Source: Halomonas sp. McH1-25
Lineage (GTDB): Bacteria; Pseudomonadota; Gammaproteobacteria; Pseudomonadales; Halomonadaceae
NCBI RefSeq assembly: GCF_022348165.1
Contig: NZ_JAKRFI010000006.1
Location: 1 to 64,000, forward strand
Direction: 5' to 3'
Length of the DNA: 64,000 nt
A program made the translations under genes and the position numbers. The notes under the pieces were generated by a model, which searched no databases, was not told the origin of the DNA, and saw nothing but the letters and a program-made list of their open reading frames with translations. This document shows positions 34,229 to 43,788 of this stretch, one piece after another. Position 1 is the stretch's first letter. Each line of letters starts with the position of its first letter.

Positions 34229-37200
34229 CTATTCTGACGTTTGAAACGTGGGCTCTGTCGATGTCAGAAAGCCTTCCTGGAAGGTATCGGGGGGGATAGG
34301 CGGGCTAAGCAGATAGCCTTGGACCTGGTCACATTTGAGCTCCTCAAGCAACCGCTTCTGCTCGTGTGTTTCGACACCTTCCGCCACAACGACCATGCCC
34401 AGCGAATGCGCCATTTCGATCACGCTGCGCACGATCGTTACGTCCGATGGACTGCTCTCCAAATCGCGTAAGAAACAGCGGTCGATCTTGACCGTATTCG
34501 GCACGAACGACCTGATGGAGCTCAACGTAGAGTAGCCTGTGCCAAAGTCGTCAACGGCAATTCTTACCCCCAAGGCCTTGAGTTCACTAATGATTTCGAC
34601 AGTCTTGCCAGCTTCATGCATGATCGACTCGGTCAACTCCAGTTCCAGGCACTCTGCAGCGATGCCATAGCGCTGCAGCGCGCTTTCCACCTGTCCGACT
34701 AGGCCCGGCTGTAATTGCTTGAGCGATAGGTTGACTGCCACGACGAAACCATCCGATTGCTGCCTCTGCCAGAGAGCGAGCTGAGACAGCGCCTGATGAA
34801 TGCACCATAGCCCAACCTGAACGATCAGTCCGGACTGTTCAAGCAGAGGGACAAAGCGCAGCGGGCTTACGAGCCCATGAACCGGATGGTTCCAACGGAT
34901 CAGTGCTTCAGCGCCACAGATTCGCTGTGAATGCAGATCAAGCTTCGGCTGGTAGTAAAGAACGAATTCCTGCTTTTCCAAGCCACGATGTAGCTCTGTC
35001 TCTAAACGCAACGCGTCCCTATTACTTTGCAGCAGACCGGGAGTGAAGCATTGATAGCCTGAGAGCCCCGCCTGCTGCACAGTATAGGCCGCTGCCGTGG
35101 CGCTCTTGATTAAAACCTCTTCGTTATCGCCGTCTGCAGGGAAACGTGCCACACCGATACAAGCCGTCAATGTGACCAGTTCCTCGCCTAGCGTAAAGTG
35201 CTGCTTGAACTCGTCCAGCAACGCTTGGACCACGCCAGGGTAGTGTGTAACGTCTTCCTCTCGGCTGAGCAGGATAGCAAACTCGTCACTGGAAATACGC
35301 GCCAGATAGCCGCGACCATTCAAGGCAGTTTGAAGACGCAAAGTGATCTGGCCGACCAAGTCTTGCTTGACCTGCTGGCCGAAACATTGCCGGACCCACT
35401 TGAGACGATCCAGACTGAGCAACACCAGTAAAAATTCCTGGTTTGCCTGCTTCGCCTGGGCACACTGCACTTCCAGCCGGCTGGAAAACAGGACCTCGTT
35501 GGGCAGACCACTCATAGCATCAAGTTGCTCCAACGAGACCAACCGATCACGGTATGTTCGCGCTTCGGTAACGTCCTCGGCAATTCCCACGATACGCTCA
35601 GCCTTTCCATCAACATCGTAGAAAGGAAATGCCCGGTTGCGTACCCAGTAGACTCGCCCACTAGCATCCAGCGCTCGATACTCAACCTCAGCGGGTTCAT
35701 GCCGGGTCAGTAGATTATTCTGGAACGCGAGCGCCTGTGCCTTATCATCGGGATGGACTAGATAAAGCCAGGCATCGACATCTTCATACAGGTAATGCGG
35801 CGCCATGTCCCAAATCTTCTCAAGCGCGGGGCTTACATAGCTGAATCCGCTCTTGATGACGTCATAGACCCAGTAGACATGCGGCAGGTATTCCACCATC
35901 TCCCGGAAGCGGGTTTCGCTGGCTTGCAGTTTTGCGACCAATTCATGCTGCTGGGTGATATCTTCATGCATGACAAGAAATTGCCTGCGCTCGGTCGCCA
36001 TGGGCAGTGCGTTGACCTGAAATATCTGTTGCCCTTTAGCCAGATTGGCCACGTATTCCAGTGTGAAGGGGTCCCCAGTGCCACTCAGCAACGCCTCAAT
36101 CCTACTGCTGAGTTCGGAGCCTGAAGAGTCACCACGCAGGGAAGCCCTATTGCATAACTCAAAGTAACTGCTGCCTATGCCTGTCCAGGCCTGCAAGTCA
36201 TCGTTGAGTTGAAAGTGGTTTATCCATGCCTGGTTCGTAGAAAGGATGTCTCCAGCTTCATCAAGGACACAGAACGGCTGAGGCACTGCATCAATGACGC
36301 TCTTCGCATAGGCCTCTGCATCGACGAGGCGACGCTCGCGCTGCTTTTGTACTGACACATCCTGCATGCAACCTACTAACAAGCCTTGTGAATGTGCCTG
36401 AGATTTCAAAAGTTCGCCCAAGAGCTGGAAATCACGCCATGTGTCGGCATGAGCTGTATCGCGGAAACGGGCTTGCACGCTGAGGAACGTCTTGCCCTCG
36501 TTCAAGTCCAGTAACGCAGAAACAAGGGCCAGGCGGTCGTCGGGATGCATTTGACGCAGCCAACTATCTTTCGTGAATTCCGCCGTTAAGCTCTCCACGC
36601 CTAGTAGCGAGGCTGCCTGTTGAGAGAGAATCAATTCATTGGTTGCCAGATCAAACTGCCAATCAGCAAAGCCAGCAACCTTCTGGGTCAAGCGCAGCCG
36701 CGTTTCAGCCGCCTGACTTTGCTGCAGCGCCTTGACCTGGGCGGTAATATCACTGAAGAAAACGTAGATACCTTCCGGCTTGGGATAGGCATCAACACGG
36801 CACCACTTCTTTAAAGGTTCGAAATAGGCCTCGAAGTGCCGCGGTATACCGAATTCCAGTACATCACAGGAGGCCAGCGCGAAGTCGCCGACCAAAGCAT
36901 CCGGAAACGCCTCCTGGAAAGTCATTTCTAGCAGTTCATCTGCTTTATGCCCGAGCAGCTCTTCAGCCTTGCTATTCAATTGCAGGAAGCGTCCTTTCCT
37001 GTCGACGCAGAAAAAACCGTCATTGAGGCTTTCGAGCAGGTCTTGGAACGTGTGGTTAGCTGTCTTTAGCTTCTCAAAACTATTCTGAAGATCTGACACG
37101 TCCCAGGACAATGCCAGAATCGACTCGACCTCGCCCTTCAAGTCGAAGATGGGTACAACCAGAACCTCCCACCATTTGGGAGTCCCTGCCAGCGTTGGAC

Positions 37201-37849
37201 AGAACCCCGAGAAGCGCCCCGACCTCCCCTCTCTGGCTTCAGCGAAAGCATGTTTCACTGCACGGCGACTATCAGCCGGCCAGAATTCCAACCAGTTGCT
37301 GTCATGGAGCGGTGCGAAGTCACAAACCTCCATCAGTGCCTGGCCAGCCACATTCATGCTTTTTAACCGGCCCTGCAGATCGATCTCCTTTAGGCAACCA
37401 TCCTCAAGGTGAAGAATCACGTCGCTGAACTGCGCCAACAGCCGGTTCCGCGTTGTCGAGCGAGCTAATGCACTTCGCAAGGCATATACCCGCCCGATCA
37501 GGTGACCGGTCAACATCCCGAGGCCAGTCATCAGTGGTTGTCCACTTAAAAGTCCAGCGAACCGGGGTTCAGTCATTTGCCATACCAAGCCAGCCACGCT
37601 GAGCATCAGTAGGCTGATGGTTATAGCCCTGTTCTTAGTATCGACAGCCCCAGCCAGGGCGAAGGCTCCCATGCACAGGCCAAGTGAGACCATGCCCAGC
37701 CCTAGGTGCAAACTTGCCAAGCCCCCGACCAGTGCAAGTAATGCCGCAAGCCATACTACCCAGGCAGGAATGAAATCAAACCTGCAGTGGAAGGCAGCAT
37801 GCCGAGCCAGATAGCGTTCCAGAAAATCATCGGCATGAGGCGCAGACAT
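34229..37849 (-). CDS. Membrane PAS-rich GGDEF/EAL protein, probable c-di-GMP phosphodiesterase
   Basis: 1206 residues from ATG 37849 (1225 from 37906, also possible). Order: three or four N-terminal membrane spans (about 25-125), about five PAS/PAC segments (150-770), a GGDEF domain and a C-terminal EAL domain. The cyclase signature is degenerate (SSDEF), so synthesis is unlikely. The EAL motif (GAEALIRWNHP), DDFGTGYSTL and VAEGVE are intact, so hydrolysis of cyclic di-GMP is likely. It sits upstream of the chemosensory operon on the same strand with its own terminator. It may link redox or light sensing by PAS domains to motility or attachment. Confidence 0.88.
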   Translation of the reverse strand: MSAPHADDFLERYLARHAAFHCRFDFIPAWVVWLAALLALVGGLASLHLGLGMVSLGLCMGAFALAGAVDTKNRAITISLLMLSVAGLVWQMTEPRFAGLLSGQPLMTGLGMLTGHLIGRVYALRSALARSTTRNRLLAQFSDVILHLEDGCLKEIDLQGRLKSMNVAGQALMEVCDFAPLHDSNWLEFWPADSRRAVKHAFAEAREGRSGRFSGFCPTLAGTPKWWEVLVVPIFDLKGEVESILALSWDVSDLQNSFEKLKTANHTFQDLLESLNDGFFCVDRKGRFLQLNSKAEELLGHKADELLEMTFQEAFPDALVGDFALASCDVLEFGIPRHFEAYFEPLKKWCRVDAYPKPEGIYVFFSDITAQVKALQQSQAAETRLRLTQKVAGFADWQFDLATNELILSQQAASLLGVESLTAEFTKDSWLRQMHPDDRLALVSALLDLNEGKTFLSVQARFRDTAHADTWRDFQLLGELLKSQAHSQGLLVGCMQDVSVQKQRERRLVDAEAYAKSVIDAVPQPFCVLDEAGDILSTNQAWINHFQLNDDLQAWTGIGSSYFELCNRASLRGDSSGSELSSRIEALLSGTGDPFTLEYVANLAKGQQIFQVNALPMATERRQFLVMHEDITQQHELVAKLQASETRFREMVEYLPHVYWVYDVIKSGFSYVSPALEKIWDMAPHYLYEDVDAWLYLVHPDDKAQALAFQNNLLTRHEPAEVEYRALDASGRVYWVRNRAFPFYDVDGKAERIVGIAEDVTEARTYRDRLVSLEQLDAMSGLPNEVLFSSRLEVQCAQAKQANQEFLLVLLSLDRLKWVRQCFGQQVKQDLVGQITLRLQTALNGRGYLARISSDEFAILLSREEDVTHYPGVVQALLDEFKQHFTLGEELVTLTACIGVARFPADGDNEEVLIKSATAAAYTVQQAGLSGYQCFTPGLLQSNRDALRLETELHRGLEKQEFVLYYQPKLDLHSQRICGAEALIRWNHPVHGLVSPLRFVPLLEQSGLIVQVGLWCIHQALSQLALWQRQQSDGFVVAVNLSLKQLQPGLVGQVESALQRYGIAAECLELELTESIMHEAGKTVEIISELKALGVRIAVDDFGTGYSTLSSIRSFVPNTVKIDRCFLRDLESSPSDVTIVRSVIEMAHSLGMVVVAEGVETHEQKRLLEELKCDQVQGYLLSPPIPPDTFQEGFLTSTEPTFQTSE

Positions 37850-37916
37850 AGAGTGCTCACTTTTTTTTGACCAGTAACCTAGTTTGCGGTATCGGGCCAA
37901 GGCCATCTATCGGGAA

Positions 37917-37929
37917 TTCCCCTAGGAAA
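37917..37929. promoter_or_regulatory. CCTAGGGGAA box upstream of the GGDEF/EAL gene
   Basis: TTCCCCTAGGAAA, an imperfect inverted copy of the box at 34111-34120. It lies about 70 nt before the preferred start of the GGDEF/EAL gene, between that gene and the NarL-type regulator. It is a plausible regulator site, unproven. Confidence 0.35.
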
Positions 37930-37962
37930 CGGGGCAGGAACCACCTAACCGGTAAAAGGATC

Positions 37963-38631
37963 TCAGTCCTCGGGGCTGACCAGCCCCTCTCGAACCGCGT
38001 AAAGCACCAGAGACGGAATGTCATGCAGGTTGAGCCGATCCATGATCTGGGAGCGATGCGTTTCCACAGTCTTCATGCTGATACCCAGACCCTGGCCGAT
38101 ATCCTTAGTGGAGCAACCTCGCGCAATGAGCCTGAGTATTTCCGTCTGCCGGGGTGTCAGCGTAGGCGTGTTGACCTTGCTGCGGGCCGAGGGCTCGACA
38201 ATGGCCGATTGAATGACAGTCTTGGCGACACCGGGGCTGAGGTAGGACTCGTTTCTGGCTAGTGCCTGCAAGGCCAGATCCAGCTCCTGAGCAGCGGCAT
38301 CCTTCAATAAATAGCCACGTGCGCCCAACCTGAGTGCAGCTAGAACGTAGTCGGGCGTATCATGCATGGACAAGATCAGTACTTGTACGTCGGGAAATCG
38401 GGTGCGTATCTGCTGCAAGGCATCCAGGCCACTCAAGTGCTTCATGTTGATATCCAGCAACAGAATGTCAGGCTTGGCTTCGTTCAGGATCGCCTCTACT
38501 TCTCTGCCATCGCTGCCCTCCGCCACGACTTCATGGCCTGGTTGATCTTCCACGAGCGCCTTGAGCCCTGCCCTTACCAGTACGTGATCGTCAACTAACG
38601 CAACCCGCTTTGCTCCAGTCACTTCACTCAC
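37963..38631 (-). CDS. NarL/FixJ-type two-component response regulator
   Basis: 222 residues from GTG 38631, which overlaps the kinase stop as GTGA; an ATG at 38655 is the alternative. The receiver has the acidic pair D14/D15 and acceptor D60 (LLLDINMK). The LuxR-type helix-turn-helix is LTPRQTEILRLIARG ... GISMKTVETHRSQIM. It is the partner of the kinase encoded just upstream. Likely targets are the neighbouring genes with CCTAGGGG boxes. Confidence 0.9.
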   Translation of the reverse strand: MSEVTGAKRVALVDDHVLVRAGLKALVEDQPGHEVVAEGSDGREVEAILNEAKPDILLLDINMKHLSGLDALQQIRTRFPDVQVLILSMHDTPDYVLAALRLGARGYLLKDAAAQELDLALQALARNESYLSPGVAKTVIQSAIVEPSARSKVNTPTLTPRQTEILRLIARGCSTKDIGQGLGISMKTVETHRSQIMDRLNLHDIPSLVLYAVREGLVSPED

Positions 38632-39890
38632 GCCCCACGTTGGGAAGGCAACCACGCAGTAACACGTGTCCCTATCCCCTCTAAACTGTTGATAGTGAGA
38701 TGGCCTCCCAGAGAGGCCACTCGCTCCCGCATGCTGGTCAAGCCCAGACTTTGCGTCCCAAGGGCAACGTCTGAGGTGTCGAAGCCACAGCCGTCATCCA
38801 ATATTTCAAGCCGTAGCCCATCTTCATCGCGACTTAGCATGATCCGCAGATTGTCCGCTTGGGCGTGTTTTGTGGCGTTGTTCACTGCTTCTTGTACGAT
38901 TCTGAAAGCTGCGACCGCCTTGGCAGGTGATATCGTTTCAAGAAGTCCTTGTATCTGAAGTTCCCAAACTGTAGGCGTCGCCTCAAGAAAGTGAGACAAA
39001 TGCCAGCGAAGTGCTGCTTCCAGGCCCAGGGTCTCCAACTGCAGCGGGTGCAACGATAAAGACAAGCGACGGACTTTCGCCAATGCCTGGTCGGTTCCTT
39101 CAACCAGTCCGTCCGTGATCGCTATAGCTTCTTGATTGTCGAGCTTGCGAATCAGCCGTTGCAGGTGAAGTTTCAGTCCTGTCAATTGCTGGCCGATATC
39201 GTCGTGGAGATCACGCGCAATCTGTCGCCGTTCGACTTCCTGGATCTCGATGAGACGCTGAGAGAGATACTTCAATTGTTTGTTAGCCTCTTCCAATTCG
39301 AGCCGCATCATCTGGTCCTGAGTTACATCACGCAACAGCCACTGGACGTCTCGACCGTCGTCACCCTCCACCAGCACTTCTGTAATCTCCGCGTCGAACT
39401 CGCTACCGTCTAGGCGCCTGAGTTTTAAAAGACGTGCCTGTTGTCCCTTGATTAACCCTTGTTGTAACGCATGGAGGCGATCCAACTCTCGCGCTTGGTT
39501 AGATGGAGGAACAAACCGTGACAGATCAAGGGTTGCCAGCTGTTGCCCTGATACGTTGCCCAGCATGCAACAAGCTGACGGGTTAGCACTCGAAATACGT
39601 GACTTGCAGAAAGTAATCAGGCCTTGTGGCAAGTTATCTACCAGACTCTGGTATGCAGTTTCCTGTCGACGCAATGCGGCATGGTGTTGGCTATATACAG
39701 ATTTATCATTTATTACAAAAGCCGGAAGCAGACCAGCTTTAAAAAAGCTGGAACAGGGCTTCTCGACAGACTGATATAAAGCATGATCGCCTTGCTTACT
39801 CTTCCCTGACGTAGATGCTTGTTGTGCTCCATGCAGAACATGCCACGATTCAGCAATTTTTTTTGCATGATCTTTAATAAGTGACAACAT
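38628..39890 (-). CDS. Cytoplasmic PAS sensor histidine kinase (HisKA_3 type)
   Basis: 420 residues. A PAS domain (about 75-195, with CMLGNVSGQQ) is followed by a coiled linker, the phospho-His H229 in RQIARDLHDDIGQQL, and an HATPase domain with NATKHAQA and GLTSMRERV. No membrane span is evident, so it should sense a cytoplasmic signal. It forms a pair with the NarL-type regulator, whose gene overlaps its stop. Confidence 0.9.
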   Translation of the reverse strand: MLSLIKDHAKKIAESWHVLHGAQQASTSGKSKQGDHALYQSVEKPCSSFFKAGLLPAFVINDKSVYSQHHAALRRQETAYQSLVDNLPQGLITFCKSRISSANPSACCMLGNVSGQQLATLDLSRFVPPSNQARELDRLHALQQGLIKGQQARLLKLRRLDGSEFDAEITEVLVEGDDGRDVQWLLRDVTQDQMMRLELEEANKQLKYLSQRLIEIQEVERRQIARDLHDDIGQQLTGLKLHLQRLIRKLDNQEAIAITDGLVEGTDQALAKVRRLSLSLHPLQLETLGLEAALRWHLSHFLEATPTVWELQIQGLLETISPAKAVAAFRIVQEAVNNATKHAQADNLRIMLSRDEDGLRLEILDDGCGFDTSDVALGTQSLGLTSMRERVASLGGHLTINSLEGIGTRVTAWLPSQRGA

Positions 39891-40372
39891 TACTTCTGTG
39901 CCAGGCCCGGTCAGCTTATGAGTAGAGGGATTTCCCCAGTACGCGTCGGCTTACATCGAATTTTTATATTTTTTTGCAATACTACCTAAATGACAACAAT
40001 AAACCGAGCTGGGGGGAGCGGTTATCTCGATTACGCGATACTGCATAACCATTTACTCACATATCGAAGAAGACAATGGCTCAGTAAGGCAAAGAACCTG
40101 GGCTTTTTTCACTCTTTTACCTCGTTGGTGGTGTGCACCATCATACACGCAGGGTAATTTACCATCATATTTTATCGGCGAGGCAGAAAAAAGATGAAAA
40201 AACACTAAAGGTTTTGGTATTCCTGCCGATAAGGATGATAGCTGACACGTCTTAGCCGAACGGTAGATAGACTATGTTGAGGTAGGTTACAATTGATATC
40301 CCAAGGCCGGGCTGAAAATCCTCTTTTGAAAACGCTGCACTAGTTTTTCTCTCGCTGTTATTTATCAATATA
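39891..40372. other. AT-rich spacer, no gene identified
   Basis: 482 nt between the divergent kinase gene and the diguanylate cyclase. I see no convincing gene. A TTTCCCC half-box lies near 39930. The reading frame of the downstream cyclase stays open from 40316 and encodes a hydrophobic run, so part of its 5' end may lie here. Confidence 0.4.
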
Positions 40373-41155
40373 TTGATTGCTCTGGCACGGCCAGACATTC
40401 ACCCTGGGACTACATCATGTATTACAATCATCCCAGTTTGCTCTTATCTACTCCTGCCCACTCGCCTTGCACTCCCAACAACCCTTGTAGCTCTTATAGG
40501 AGCTATAATAGCTTATTACATAGGAGCCAGCTTCGCGCCCTATCGGCTTGGCAGCATATTAATGCTGCATATCTTCTTTCCTGTCGCTGGGATTTTTATT
40601 GTTTGCCACTTCTACACGCGCAGTCAATTCAAAACCGACAAGACTCTGATGGAAAAGGTTTTCCTCGACCCGCTCACAGGACTGTGGAACAGAGAGAAAC
40701 TAATACAGGATTTTGAGATAGAAAAAAACCAGGCAATCATTACAGGCATGCCCTTAACTTTAACACTCATCGACCTTGATAATTTCAAGCTTATCAATAA
40801 CAACCACGGGCACGATACTGGCGACGCAGCACTTGTTTCCCTCTCCAATCTACTAAAAAACCATATGCAAGGTATGGACTCAATTTACCGATTCGGAGGC
40901 GAGGAATTCGCCATTATCTTAAAGAACACAGATGCTAGTGTCGCAAAAAGGAAAACAGAGGAAATCAGAAAAGCTTTAGAGGAAAAAACAATCACTCATC
41001 GCGAAACAACTCTCAACATAACGCTAAGCGCCGGGATTGCTGAGTTAGGCCGAGACGGGCAAGATTGGCAGGCCATGTATCATTCCGCCGATAAGCGCCT
41101 TTATGCCTGCAAAAGAAACGGACGCAACTGTGTTGATAATGGGACCTCTGTGTGA
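40373..41155 (+). CDS. Membrane diguanylate cyclase (GGDEF), 5' end uncertain
   Basis: 260 residues if TTG 40373 is used. Two or three membrane helices (about 17-40, 43-58 and 62-82) precede a GGDEF domain with LDPLTGLWNREK and the active signature GGEEF (FRFGGEEFAII-like, residues about 175-182). The frame is open back to 40316 and encodes another half helix, and no ATG or ribosome site precedes it, so the true N-terminus may be truncated. The gene is much richer in AAA, ATA and TTA codons than its neighbours, a sign of recent acquisition. It is the only + strand gene of this region. Confidence 0.75.
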   Translation: MIALARPDIHPGTTSCITIIPVCSYLLLPTRLALPTTLVALIGAIIAYYIGASFAPYRLGSILMLHIFFPVAGIFIVCHFYTRSQFKTDKTLMEKVFLDPLTGLWNREKLIQDFEIEKNQAIITGMPLTLTLIDLDNFKLINNNHGHDTGDAALVSLSNLLKNHMQGMDSIYRFGGEEFAIILKNTDASVAKRKTEEIRKALEEKTITHRETTLNITLSAGIAELGRDGQDWQAMYHSADKRLYACKRNGRNCVDNGTSV

Positions 41156-41181
41156 AGGTTTCTGGACTTTACTCCTAGGGC

Positions 41182-41445
41182 TGAGACGGAGCTTCTCGGC
41201 ACCGCGCTGACAATGATGACAAGTGGCTTCCTGAGTCTCGCGGTTGTTGCCGGTCAGCCTGCCGAACGATCGACTAGCCATGACGCGTTGCCTGGGCTCG
41301 TCGACGTCGTTCTTCTCGATATAGGAATCAACTGCAGCCCGGGCACTGCACGCTCGAGTGTGACAAAAAACTTGCGGCGGATGCGCTTGGGATCGGTGTT
41401 ACGCAGATCCCAGGCAGAACGAATCCCCAGTTTGTTGCAACGCGT
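41182..41445 (-). pseudogene. umuC: umuC (DNA polymerase V subunit) fragment, frameshifted
   Basis: Read leftward, one frame gives KLGIRSAWDLRNTDPKRIRR followed by KFFVTLERAV. Another then gives DEPRQRVMASRSFGRLTGN and ends HCQRGAEKLR. Both match the thumb/little-finger junction of UmuC (VLERTV..., CSRSFG..., RAAEKLR in the E. coli protein). The catalytic palm is missing and there is at least one frameshift, so it is dead. It abuts the azlD stop codon. Confidence 0.75.
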
Positions 41446-41757
41446 CTACGCTAGCCACAGCCGCCAAAGGGAGGCAGATCCCATGCCCATCCCTATTGCC
41501 AGTAATGGCCGGCGCAGACACAAGATGACGAGGCCGGCCACTATTGCAGCGAGACGGGCACCTCCGTCCCCCTCGATGACCAACGGCGTAATTACGGCGA
41601 TCAGTACCGAGCTCGACATGGCATCCACGAAACGCCTTGCCTGCGGCCCAACCGGGATACGGGCCATGATGAGCAAGCCAGCCGCCCTGGAAAAGTAAGC
41701 AATTAGCACCAGAAGTCCAATGGCAGCTAGTGATTGCGTCGTCGTGATTGGAGCCAT
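41446..41757 (-). CDS. azlD: AzlD family small membrane subunit
   Basis: 103 residues from ATG 41757, with AGGAGA 7 nt upstream. Three to four hydrophobic spans are present, as in AzlD. With AzlC it forms an exporter of branched-chain amino acids or analogues. Its start codon overlaps the azlC stop (TGATG). The end abuts a umuC relic, but the length is normal for the family. Confidence 0.87.
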   Translation of the reverse strand: MAPITTTQSLAAIGLLVLIAYFSRAAGLLIMARIPVGPQARRFVDAMSSSVLIAVITPLVIEGDGGARLAAIVAGLVILCLRRPLLAIGMGMGSASLWRLWLA

Positions 41758-42476
41758 CAACGTTCTCCTGAAGCAGAACTCGGCCGTTGAACGACAGCAA
41801 CTAGCCCTCCCGTGAGCGCACCTACCATCACATGCAAGTAAGGCGGCAAATACCAGTACGCCAGCATGGCGCTCACCGCAGCTGCCAACCAAGGTACATA
41901 GAGCGAGTTACGAGGCCCAGCGCCTATGACCATCACAAGCAGGAAACACAGCATGATGACATCCAACCCGTAGCGCCGGGGTTCGGCAATGCCCTCCCCC
42001 CACACCAATCCCATGCCGGTACCGATGACCCAGGCAGCCCAGAGCGCCAGTCCTCCGCCCAGTAATACACCAACATTGCGCTCACCATGTTGGTAGGCAC
42101 TGAGCGACATCGCCCAGTTGGAGTCGGTGAGTAATCCGATCACGGCAAACCGCTGACGCTTGGGCAATGTATATAACCAAGGATGCAAGGCAGCGCTCAT
42201 CAAGATATGCCGGGTATGAATAGCGAGTGTCGTGGTCGCCATGGCCAGCAGCGGCAGCGGTGATTGCCAGAGCTCAAGCGCCGCAAACTGTGATGGAGCC
42301 GCGAACATGAAAGCACTCATCAGCATCGCCTCCCAGCCTGCCATTCCGTTATTGGTAGCAGCGACGCCAAAGGCCAGACCAAACACTACCGTGAAGCCTG
42401 CCAGTGGCAGCATCTGGCGCATTCCTCTCCAGGTACCAGAAACATTCAGCCTGGCTGGCTCAGCATTGCGGTCCAT
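41757..42476 (-). CDS. azlC: AzlC family branched-chain amino acid permease
   Basis: 239 residues from ATG 42476, with GGGGAAG upstream. The family features FGLAFGVAATNNG, MFAAPSQFAALELW and LLTDSNWAM are clear, with about eight spans. AzlCD proteins export valine, leucine or toxic analogues. It is divergent from the third TRAP operon, sharing a 158-nt control region with a perfect palindrome at 42505-42522. Confidence 0.9.
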   Translation of the reverse strand: MDRNAEPARLNVSGTWRGMRQMLPLAGFTVVFGLAFGVAATNNGMAGWEAMLMSAFMFAAPSQFAALELWQSPLPLLAMATTTLAIHTRHILMSAALHPWLYTLPKRQRFAVIGLLTDSNWAMSLSAYQHGERNVGVLLGGGLALWAAWVIGTGMGLVWGEGIAEPRRYGLDVIMLCFLLVMVIGAGPRNSLYVPWLAAAVSAMLAYWYLPPYLHVMVGALTGGLVAVVQRPSSASGER

Positions 42477-42504
42477 GATTCTTCCCCTACGAAAGACTAA
42501 AAAC

Positions 42505-42522
42505 AAACAAGCTCGCTTGTTT
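42505..42522. promoter_or_regulatory. Candidate TetR operator between azlC and dctP
   Basis: AAACAAGC-TC-GCTTGTTT, perfect 8-bp arms, 28 nt upstream of the azlC start and 111 nt upstream of dctP. The size and symmetry suit a TetR dimer. The TetR gene at 43830 is the nearest regulator. The T-run to its right could also let it act as a terminator, but no gene ends there. Confidence 0.6.
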
Positions 42523-42633
42523 TTTAATTATCTGTCCATTAGGCTCGAAATTGGGGTTTAGAACAAGTTCGCCCCCTAAGTGACAGGTATCTAACAGCAA
42601 TAATCGCCGACCGTCACGGCACTGGAGACAATA

Positions 42634-43770
42634 ATGATCTGCAAGCCCAGTAAGCTGGCATTGGGAATGGCTGCGCTCGCCTTGCCCATTCTCGCCATCC
42701 CCGCGTCTGCTGCCACTTCCTTCATTGCTAACTCGTTCTATGATCAGCAGCACCCCCACTCGAAGTATGGATATATCGAGTGGGCAGAGAAGGTCCGAGA
42801 ACTGTCTGGCGGTGAGCTGCAGCCCGATGTATACACAGGGACCGTCCTCTTGGCTCCTCGGGCCAGCCTGCAAGGGATTCGCGACAATGTCGTCCAGGTC
42901 GCTCACCATGCCGCCGTTTATACCCCTTCCGAATTGCCCGTCGCCAATGCGGTGCAAGAGCTTGGCTTTAACTTCGATGACCCGCTCATCGGGATTCTGG
43001 CAGTCACGGACTTCAGCCTGAACAATCCGACCCAGCTCCAGGAATGGAAAGACGTGGGGGTCGTGTACCTGGGCGCCTACAATACGCCGCCTTATGTACT
43101 GTTCTGCCGTGAGCCGGTGCGAACCTTGGAAGAGCTGCAAGGAAAACGGATCCGGACAGCAGGCTCGACAGTCTCGGCATGGGTCGAAGAGGCTGGCGGC
43201 ATCCCCGTCAATGTGCCTTCCAGCGAGATGTACAGTGGCCTGGATCGTGGATCGCTGGACTGTGCCTCGAATGCCGCCAACGACCTGATTGACCGATCGC
43301 TCTGGGAGGTCGCCGAACATACCACGTTACTGCCAACAGGCATGTACTGGTCTGGTCCTCAGTGGGGATTCAATCCTGAGTTCTGGGCGGGGCTGAGCGA
43401 TGAGCAGCGCGACGTCTTCAAGCAGGCCACCGCCCAGGCCATGACTCGCATGATCGTTCAGTACCTTGGCACAGCCGATGCCGCCCTTGAAGAGGCCAAG
43501 GCCAAAGGCAATAACGTCTATGAGCCCGGCGAGGATCTCATGGCGTCCGTCGAGGCCTTCCGTGAAAAGGCACTGACCAATATCTACGATACCGCACGTG
43601 ATAAGTACGGTCTCACGAATTCTGAAGCGGTCATCGATGACTTCCTTGCGACCTATGACAAGTGGGTCGAACTGGTCGGCAACGTCGACCGGACGGATGA
43701 GAAAGCCCTCGCCGAACTGGCGATGCGCGAAATCTATGACAAGCTGCCGGCAGACTACGGCGTTTACTGA
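42634..43770 (+). CDS. dctP: TRAP transporter periplasmic receptor, third system
   Basis: 378 residues with a signal peptide ending IPASA before ATSFIANSF. The DctP fold is supported by ELQPDVYTG, LQGKRIRTAG (with the conserved Arg) and the C-terminal helices. It is longer than the other two receptors in the window and diverged from them, so a different ligand class is expected. It heads dctP-tetR-dctQ-dctM-amidohydrolase. Confidence 0.88.
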   Translation: MICKPSKLALGMAALALPILAIPASAATSFIANSFYDQQHPHSKYGYIEWAEKVRELSGGELQPDVYTGTVLLAPRASLQGIRDNVVQVAHHAAVYTPSELPVANAVQELGFNFDDPLIGILAVTDFSLNNPTQLQEWKDVGVVYLGAYNTPPYVLFCREPVRTLEELQGKRIRTAGSTVSAWVEEAGGIPVNVPSSEMYSGLDRGSLDCASNAANDLIDRSLWEVAEHTTLLPTGMYWSGPQWGFNPEFWAGLSDEQRDVFKQATAQAMTRMIVQYLGTADAALEEAKAKGNNVYEPGEDLMASVEAFREKALTNIYDTARDKYGLTNSEAVIDDFLATYDKWVELVGNVDRTDEKALAELAMREIYDKLPADYGVY

Positions 43771-43788
43771 CACCGTCTGGTTAACCCT

